Origin: Alphaproteobacteria bacterium
Lineage (GTDB): Bacteria; Pseudomonadota; Alphaproteobacteria; Sphingomonadales; Sphingomonadaceae
Reading direction: 5' to 3'
Length of the DNA: 18,897 bases
NCBI GenBank assembly: GCA_018828205.1
Contig: JAHJWA010000339.1
Location: forward strand, 1-18,897
Of this stretch, positions 14,245-18,897 are shown in pieces. Below the pieces are notes generated by a model. It saw only the letters and a program-made list of their open reading frames with translations. It was not told the DNA's origin and did not search any database. Numbering within the stretch: the stretch's first letter is position 1; the number at the start of each line of letters is the position of its first letter. The translations under genes and the position numbers were made by a program.

Positions 14245-16761
14245 CTAGTAGATACCGCCCTGCTGCTCGACGAAATCGCCGGGCGCTTCCTCGCGTCGCA
14301 CCGGAGCCTCGGCGCGGGTCTGCGCGATGCGCCCCCGGCGGATCTGTTCGAGGATGGCGTTGCGCTTGGCGGCGATCTCGTCCTGGCGGGTCGCGCGGGC
14401 AGGCTCGGTATCGGGCTTGAAGGCTTCCCAGATCACCGAGGCGGTGGGCTCGTTGCTCGGCGTGCCGTCGAACACCCGCTTGCCGCTGCGCCGGTCGATG
14501 CGGACCATGCGGACGCCAGCGGGGGCGATGAACTCGTCGCCCTCCCAGCGCTCGCGCGAGGCCTCGACGAAGCGCTTGAAGATCGGCGCGGCGGTGTTGC
14601 CGCCCTGCACCCAGCCGCCCAGATCGCGCGGCTGGTCGTGCCCGACATACATGCCGGCGACGATCTGCGGCGAACCGCCGACGAACCAGGCATCGGTCGG
14701 ACCGCTGGTGGTGCCGGTCTTGCCGAACAGCGGCATTTCGAGGCTGCGCAGCCGCACCGCTGTGCCGCGGGTGACCACGCCCTCGAGCATGTGCACCGTC
14801 TGGAACGCGGTCCGCGGATCCATCACCTGCTTGCCGGAAGTGCCCAGTCGGGGCATCGGCTGGCCATCCCATTCGGGCATGTTGCAATTGGTGCATTCGC
14901 GCTGGTCGGCGCGCCAGATCACCCTGCCCTGCCGGTCCTGGACATAGTCGATCACGCTGGGCTGGTGCAGCCGGCCCCAATTCACCAGCGCCGAATAGGC
15001 GTTGACCATCCGTTCGACCGTCGTGTCCCCGGCTCCGAGCGCGAAAGCCGGATAGGGCTCGTAGCTGCCGATGTTGAGCCGCTCGAAGGTCTTGATGACA
15101 TTGGGCATTCCGGCGTCCATCGCGATGTGGACGGTCATCAGATTGCGGCTCTGCTCCAGCCCCCAGCGCATGGTGTGGACCCCGCCCCCGCCGCCGCCGA
15201 AATTGCGGAAGCATTTTTCGCCGAGGTTGGCGCCCTGATAATAGCAGAAGGTCTGGTCGGGCACCTGGCTCGCCGGGGTCAGCCCGTGTTCGAGCCCGGT
15301 GGCGTAGACGAAGGGCTTGATGGTCGAGCCCGGCTGGCGCAGCGCCTGCGTCGCACGGTTGAACGAACCGAGCCGCGCGTCGAACCCGCCCTGCATGGCC
15401 AGCACGCGTCCGGTCTGCGGGTTCTGCGCCAGGAAGGCGCCCGAGACCTCGGGCACCGCGCGCAGCCGATAGCCCTCGCCCGATTGCTGCACCGCGACCG
15501 CATCGCCCAGTTTCAATTCGCCGGGGGCGGCGCCGATCAGCGGATAGGTCTCGCCATCGGTCAGACCGATCGAGGCGGAGGAACCGCTGCGCTCGGTGAC
15601 CACGCCGATCCGCCAATCCTCGTAATTGATCCCGAGGTTGGAGGAACGCAGCTGGCCGATCAGATCGCCATTGTCGGGATTGAGCGTGGCGACCGGGCCG
15701 GTCCAGCCGCGGTTGCCGTGATAGCTGAGCAATTGCGCCCTGAGCGCGTCGCGCGCCGCATTCTGCAATTCCATATCGAGCGAGGTACGAACCCACAGGC
15801 CGCCGGCATAGACGCTGTTGCCGCCGTCTTCCGCGGTCTCGCCGAATTTCTCGATCAGCTGGCGGCGCACTTCCTCGAGGAAATAGCCCGCATCCGCGGA
15901 GCGCTCCTCGCGTTGCTGGACCAGACCCAGCCCCTCGCGCCGCGCGCTGGCACCCTCCTGGGGGGTGATGAACTCGTTGGCGACCATCTGGTCGATGACG
16001 AAATTGCGCCGAGTGAGCGCGAGCTGCTCGTGCTGCGCGCGCCCGTAACGTTCCGGCGCCTTGGGCAGGATCGCCAGAAACGCCATTTCGTGCAGGTCGA
16101 GATCGGCCACGTCCTTATCGAAATAGGCGCGGCTCGCGGCTTGCACCCCGAAGCTGCGACGACCCAGCGGAATCTCGTTGAGATAGAGTTCGAGGATCTC
16201 GCGCTTGCTCAGCACATCCTCGATCCGCCGCGCGAGGATCATTTCCTTGAGCTTGCGGGTGACCGAATATTCGTCGCCGAGCAGCACGTTCTTGGCGACC
16301 TGCTGGGTGATCGTGGAACCGCCCACCGCGCGTTCGCCCGAGCCCATCTTGCTCGCATAGTCGAACACCGCATTGGCGGTACCGGTCAAATCGACCCCGC
16401 CATGGCTGAAGAAGGTCCGGTCCTCGGCCGCGAGGAAGGCTTCCACCAGCGTGGTGGGGAAATCGACATATTGCAGCTGGACGCGGCGTTCGCGCGCGTA
16501 GGAATGCACGATCTCGCCATCGACGCCGCGCACGACGGTGGGCAGCGGGGTCTCGTAATCGAGCAGGCTCTCGGCATCGGGCAGCCCGCGCGCGAGCAGC
16601 GTCCAGGCCAGCGCGAGGACGACGAGACCGAGCACCAGCAGGCCGGTGCCCCAGCGAAACCAGCGATTTGCGCGCCAGTTGCGCCGGAACCAGTCGCGCG
16701 CGGCGGCGAGGTCGCCGCGCATGCGGTGGCGGATTGTGTCTAGTCTGGATTGCTCGGCCAT
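14245..16761 (-). CDS. mrcA: Penicillin-binding protein 1A (bifunctional transglycosylase/transpeptidase)
   Basis: This class A PBP polymerises lipid II and cross-links peptidoglycan from the inner membrane. It has 838 residues: a cytoplasmic basic N-terminus, a membrane helix (about 37-57), and the GT51 transglycosylase with AAEDRTFFSHGGVD (Glu113), GGSTITQQVAKN (148-158), RKLKE and KREILELYLN. A middle OB-like region (about 350-440) precedes the transpeptidase with the nucleophile motif STIK (Ser479-Lys482), SRN (538-540) and KTGTT (681-685). Two cysteine pairs occur in the transpeptidase part (506/517 and 623/626). The start MAEQSRLD is preferred (GGGA close upstream); a longer open frame runs into the 3' end of the amidase gene in another frame. 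The amidase gene ends 85 nt upstream, so an operon is likely. Confidence 0.95.
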   Translation of the reverse strand: MAEQSRLDTIRHRMRGDLAAARDWFRRNWRANRWFRWGTGLLVLGLVVLALAWTLLARGLPDAESLLDYETPLPTVVRGVDGEIVHSYARERRVQLQYVDFPTTLVEAFLAAEDRTFFSHGGVDLTGTANAVFDYASKMGSGERAVGGSTITQQVAKNVLLGDEYSVTRKLKEMILARRIEDVLSKREILELYLNEIPLGRRSFGVQAASRAYFDKDVADLDLHEMAFLAILPKAPERYGRAQHEQLALTRRNFVIDQMVANEFITPQEGASARREGLGLVQQREERSADAGYFLEEVRRQLIEKFGETAEDGGNSVYAGGLWVRTSLDMELQNAARDALRAQLLSYHGNRGWTGPVATLNPDNGDLIGQLRSSNLGINYEDWRIGVVTERSGSSASIGLTDGETYPLIGAAPGELKLGDAVAVQQSGEGYRLRAVPEVSGAFLAQNPQTGRVLAMQGGFDARLGSFNRATQALRQPGSTIKPFVYATGLEHGLTPASQVPDQTFCYYQGANLGEKCFRNFGGGGGGVHTMRWGLEQSRNLMTVHIAMDAGMPNVIKTFERLNIGSYEPYPAFALGAGDTTVERMVNAYSALVNWGRLHQPSVIDYVQDRQGRVIWRADQRECTNCNMPEWDGQPMPRLGTSGKQVMDPRTAFQTVHMLEGVVTRGTAVRLRSLEMPLFGKTGTTSGPTDAWFVGGSPQIVAGMYVGHDQPRDLGGWVQGGNTAAPIFKRFVEASRERWEGDEFIAPAGVRMVRIDRRSGKRVFDGTPSNEPTASVIWEAFKPDTEPARATRQDEIAAKRNAILEQIRRGRIAQTRAEAPVRREEAPGDFVEQQGGIY

Positions 16762-16846
16762 CGGGGTCCCAAAATCTGCAGGCGCGCCCTTAGCACGCCC
16801 AAACTGACTCGCGCCATAACGAAGCGACGCAGTGAATCGCGGGGGT

Positions 16847-17836
16847 CTACCCCCCGTCGGTGTCGGTGTCGGCGTCGGCTTCGGCGTCGGTGTCCGCGAC
16901 GCCATCCGCTTCGCCGGCCGGCTCCAGCGCTGCGGGCGGCTCCAGCAGATCCTCGCGCTGGCGGATGAAATAGATGCGGATCGCGCGCGCCATCACCTCG
17001 GCGAAGCGCGCGCGCCCCTCGGGCGAGGCCAGCCGCTGCGCCTCGTCGGCATTGGTGATGAAACCGCTTTCGTAGAGCACCGAGGGCACGTCGGGCGCGC
17101 GCAGCACTTTGAGCGCGGCGGAGCGGCGCGGCTGGGGATGGAAGCGGATCGTGCCCGCCCCCTCGCGCTGGATCAGCGAGGCGAATTCGGCGGATTCGGC
17201 CTGGGTCCGGCGCTGCGACAATTCGACCAGGATGGTGTTGACCGCATCGCTCTGCCCGGCGATCTCCTGGCCGTTGATCCGGTCCGAGCGGTTCTCGCGC
17301 TCGGCGAAGCGCGCCGCCGCCTCGCTCGAGGCGTCGTTCGACAGCGTGTAGATGCTGGCGCCCGCCACTTCGGTCGCCTCGCCCGCGGAATCGGCGTGGA
17401 TCGAAACGAACAGATCGGCGCCCAGCCGCCGGGCGATCTCGTAGCGTTCGGCGTGGAGCAGGTAGCGATCCTCGTTGCGGGTCAGCGCCACCCGCACATC
17501 GCCCCGTTCGAGCAACCGGTCGCGCAGCGCGCGCGCAAGCCGCAGCACGAGGTCCTTTTCCTGCATGCCCTCGCTCGACGCGCCCGGATCGTGGCCGCCA
17601 TGTCCGGGGTCGATCACCACCAGCGGCAGGTCGCTCTCCTCGCCGCCGCGCTCCTCGCCCGCGATCTCGGGCAGCGGCACGCCATCGTCCGAGGCCGGCA
17701 ATTCGACCCGCAGGACAGGGCCGCGGCCCGGCTGCGGCAGATCGAGCGCGCGCCCCGTGACCGCCGCCCCGGCAAGAACCGCGAGGATGGTTACCGGGAT
17801 GAGAGCGAGCAGGATCAGGGGCAGGAACCGGGCCAT
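16847..17836 (-). CDS. N-acetylmuramoyl-L-alanine amidase (AmiC type, Amidase_3)
   Basis: This zinc amidase cleaves the stem peptide from muramic acid in the periplasm and helps separate daughter cells. The 329-residue product starts with a signal or anchor helix (about 4-27). The catalytic domain (71-292) shows zinc ligands His79 (IDPGHGG), Glu93 (MQEKD) and His147 (VSIHAD) and the catalytic Glu256 (YESGFITN). There is no visible AMIN domain: the stretch 30-70 is short and polar. The last 20 residues or so are an Asp-Ala/Asp-Thr tail encoded by a hexanucleotide repeat. The ATG is 10 nt after a CTAG-type box, so the leader would be very short. The gene precedes mrcA and diverges from rne, as in other alphaproteobacteria. 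Confidence 0.93.
   Translation of the reverse strand: MARFLPLILLALIPVTILAVLAGAAVTGRALDLPQPGRGPVLRVELPASDDGVPLPEIAGEERGGEESDLPLVVIDPGHGGHDPGASSEGMQEKDLVLRLARALRDRLLERGDVRVALTRNEDRYLLHAERYEIARRLGADLFVSIHADSAGEATEVAGASIYTLSNDASSEAAARFAERENRSDRINGQEIAGQSDAVNTILVELSQRRTQAESAEFASLIQREGAGTIRFHPQPRRSAALKVLRAPDVPSVLYESGFITNADEAQRLASPEGRARFAEVMARAIRIYFIRQREDLLEPPAALEPAGEADGVADTDAEADADTDTDGG
16856..16897. repeat. Hexanucleotide repeat in the 3' end of the amidase gene
   Basis: Seven successive six-base units of the form GTCGGT / GTCGGC, with two variant copies (TTCGGC, GTCCGC), are seen on the plus strand. On the coding strand they give alternating Asp-Thr and Asp-Ala pairs. Because each unit is two codons, copy-number change would lengthen or shorten the acidic tail without breaking the frame. 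Confidence 0.85.
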
Positions 17837-17846
17837 GGCGCATTCG

Positions 17847-17875
17847 CACTAGGGTTGCCGCGCCCTTCCGCGCAA
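17847..17875 (-). promoter_or_regulatory. Candidate promoter of the amidase-mrcA genes
   Basis: TTGCGC (17875-17870), 17 nt, then CTAGTG (17852-17847) on the minus strand, 10 nt before the amidase ATG. The predicted leader is only a few bases. It lies back to back with the rne promoter candidate, the two -35 boxes being 5 nt apart. Confidence 0.45.
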
Positions 17876-17880
17876 TATGG

Positions 17881-17908
17881 TTGCCGTAAGATACCCACGG
17901 TGCTAGCG
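17881..17908 (+). promoter_or_regulatory. Candidate promoter of rne
   Basis: TTGCCG (17881-17886), 16 nt, then CTAGCG (17903-17908). Transcription from here would give a leader of about 355 nt. The -35 box deviates from TTGAC, so other start sites in the leader are possible. Confidence 0.35.
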
Positions 17909-18272
17909 CCTCGGTCGTGATGGAAGGGCTCCGGCCGCGAACGCCTCGCGTTCGCCCTAGTACACCCGCTTCACGCCAAAACGGCCGCCTTCTCTCGAAG
18001 TCGGTCCTGAGACAGGTTGATGCAAGACACGAACCGTTCCCCCTCGCTGCACCCTCGACAGGCAATCGCCTGCCCCGAGGGATTTGCGGGCCGGACAGCG
18101 CTCAATTCGCGCAGGTTCCATGCTGCAGACACGACATTCCGGCTCCGCACGGCAACGCGCGGCGGCCGGTCATCCACGACTGCCGATCCGCATCGCGACG
18201 GCGGTTATCACAACACAAGGCGCAAGTCGGCTGCCGGGCATGTCCCGGCCCCTTGCGCATGGAGAAATCTAC
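17909..18272 (+). promoter_or_regulatory. Long structured 5' leader of rne
   Basis: The gap between the amidase start and the rne ATG is 436 nt, the only gene-free stretch over 300 nt in the window. I see no convincing gene in it. It holds three clear stem-loops: 17937-17955 (GCGAACGC / GCGTTCGC, 8 bp, 3-nt loop); 18052-18081 (outer CCCTCG / CGAGGG, inner CAGGC / GCCTG); and 18220-18258 next to the ribosome binding site. In E. coli a long rne leader with hairpins lets RNase E control its own mRNA. By analogy this leader may do the same, but the sequences are not recognisably related. Confidence 0.55.
18220..18264 (+). promoter_or_regulatory. Stem-loop adjacent to the rne ribosome binding site
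   Basis: GCGCAAG (18220-18226) pairs perfectly with CTTGCGC (18252-18258). Inside it GCCGGG (18233-18238) pairs with CCCGGC (18244-18249) over a 5-nt loop. The stem ends 2 nt before GGAG (18261-18264), which is 8 nt before the rne ATG. A stem so close can affect ribosome access. Confidence 0.65.
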
Positions 18273-18897
18273 ATGGCAACGCGCATGCTTATCGATGCGC
18301 GCCACTCGGAAGAAACCCGGGTGGCGGTTCTCAAGGGAAATCGGATTGAGGAGTTCGATTTCGAATCCGCCGATCACCGGCAGATCAAAGGCAATATCTA
18401 TCTCGCCAAGGTAACACGGGTCGAACCCTCGCTGCAGGCGGCTTTCGTCGACTTCGGCGGCAATAGGCACGGGTTCCTCGCCTTCAGCGAGATCCATCCC
18501 GACTACTACCAGATTCCCAAGGACGACCGCGACGCGCTGCTCGCCGCAGAGGCCGAGGTCGCCGAAGAGGAAGAACGCCTGCGCGCCGAAGAGGAAGAGC
18601 GCGGCGAGATGCCCGGCGACGAATACGACGCCGACGACGAAAGCTCCGAGGCGCTCGCCGAGGAATTCGCCGAGGACGGCCTCGAGGAGGTCGACACCTC
18701 CGACAAGGACGACGTCGCCACCATCGAGGAAGGCCAGCTCGATCGCGAAGACGACGACGACGGCGACGACGACGACAACGACAATGGCGAAGACGGCGGC
18801 AACGGCCGTGGCCGCCGCGCCAAGACCCGCGGTCGCGGGCGCAATCCGCGCCAGGGCGGCAAGGGCCGCAGCCGCGCCAAGGAAGTCGACGATGCGC
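18273..18897 (+). CDS. rne: Ribonuclease E (partial, N-terminal 208 residues)
   Basis: RNase E is the endonuclease that starts mRNA decay and matures rRNA and tRNA. The visible start matches the family: MATRMLIDARHSEETRV (1-17), a GNIYLAKVTRVEPSLQAAF segment (40-58) that begins the S1 RNA-binding domain, and FGGNRHGFLAFSEIHPDYY (61-79). After about residue 88 the S1 domain is interrupted by a long low-complexity insert: first very acidic (about 93-175, including a run of Asp from GAC repeats), then Arg/Gly-rich (178-203). Alphaproteobacterial RNase E proteins are known to carry an insert here. The rest, including the catalytic DNase I-like domain, lies beyond the window. GGAG is 8 nt before the ATG. 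RNase G is less likely because of this insert and the gene context. Confidence 0.95.
   Translation, partial: MATRMLIDARHSEETRVAVLKGNRIEEFDFESADHRQIKGNIYLAKVTRVEPSLQAAFVDFGGNRHGFLAFSEIHPDYYQIPKDDRDALLAAEAEVAEEEERLRAEEEERGEMPGDEYDADDESSEALAEEFAEDGLEEVDTSDKDDVATIEEGQLDREDDDDGDDDDNDNGEDGGNGRGRRAKTRGRGRNPRQGGKGRSRAKEVDDA

Noticed and set aside
12956..15796. Minus-strand 946-codon open frame across prfB and mrcA
   Set aside because: It is in another frame than the motif-bearing prfB and mrcA genes and is Arg-rich. It is a GC-driven shadow.
14638..16743. Plus-strand 701-codon open frame opposite mrcA
   Set aside because: The minus-strand mrcA has all catalytic motifs, and the antisense product is Ala/Arg/His low-complexity.
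16762..16905. N-terminal extension of mrcA with a Thr-Pro repeat
   Set aside because: The Thr-Pro run is the amidase hexanucleotide repeat read in another frame. The start MAEQSRLD has its own ribosome binding site and gives a normal PBP1A N-terminus.
17917..18414. 165-codon open frame in the rne leader, overlapping the rne start
   Set aside because: It overlaps the well-supported rne start in another frame, and the product looks like random GC-rich translation. The stem-loops explain this stretch better.

Overview
The window reads as an ordinary chromosomal segment of a GC-rich alphaproteobacterium, most likely a member of the Sphingomonadales (Erythrobacter/Sphingomonas-like). That placement is inferred from the base composition, the gene order rne / amidase / mrcA / prfB, the NuoB and RNase E sequences, and promoter-like sites of the TTGnnn-N15..17-CTAnnn type, which resemble the Caulobacter housekeeping promoter. 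I see no IS element, phage gene, CRISPR array, tRNA or rRNA.

Left part (about 1-5820, minus strand): the front half of a respiratory complex I operon in the order nuoA-nuoB-nuoC-[lipoprotein]-nuoD-[60-aa membrane protein]-nuoE-[45-aa membrane protein]-nuoF, with nuoF running off the window edge. Three unnamed genes sit between the subunits. Every junction that involves one of them is an overlap of 1 to 8 nt, so they look translated and coupled to the subunits. A promoter is proposed next to a strong hairpin in the 105-nt gap upstream of nuoA.

Middle part (about 5920-12945): a mixed metabolic region. A coniferyl-aldehyde-dehydrogenase-like gene diverges from an acetyl-CoA acetyltransferase gene, which is followed 11 nt later by a small lipoprotein. 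Then come a tandem-SH3 exported protein (minus), a D-2-hydroxyacid dehydrogenase (plus), and a minus-strand pair: a class I methyltransferase carrying a lipoprotein signal and a nitronate-monooxygenase-like flavoprotein with a C-terminal cysteine cluster.

Right part (about 13010-18897): prfB (RF2), mrcA (PBP1A) and an AmiC-type amidase run on the minus strand and diverge from rne (RNase E, truncated by the window end). This is a familiar alphaproteobacterial neighbourhood that combines peptidoglycan synthesis and remodelling with translation termination and RNA decay. The 436-nt gap between the amidase and rne holds back-to-back promoter candidates and a long structured rne leader. Its last stem-loop ends 2 nt before the ribosome binding site, which suggests post-transcriptional control of RNase E.

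No wholly new multi-gene system is evident. The best leads are the three accessory membrane or lipoprotein genes inside the nuo operon, the rne leader, the lipoprotein methyltransferase and the tandem palindromic repeat upstream of prfB.
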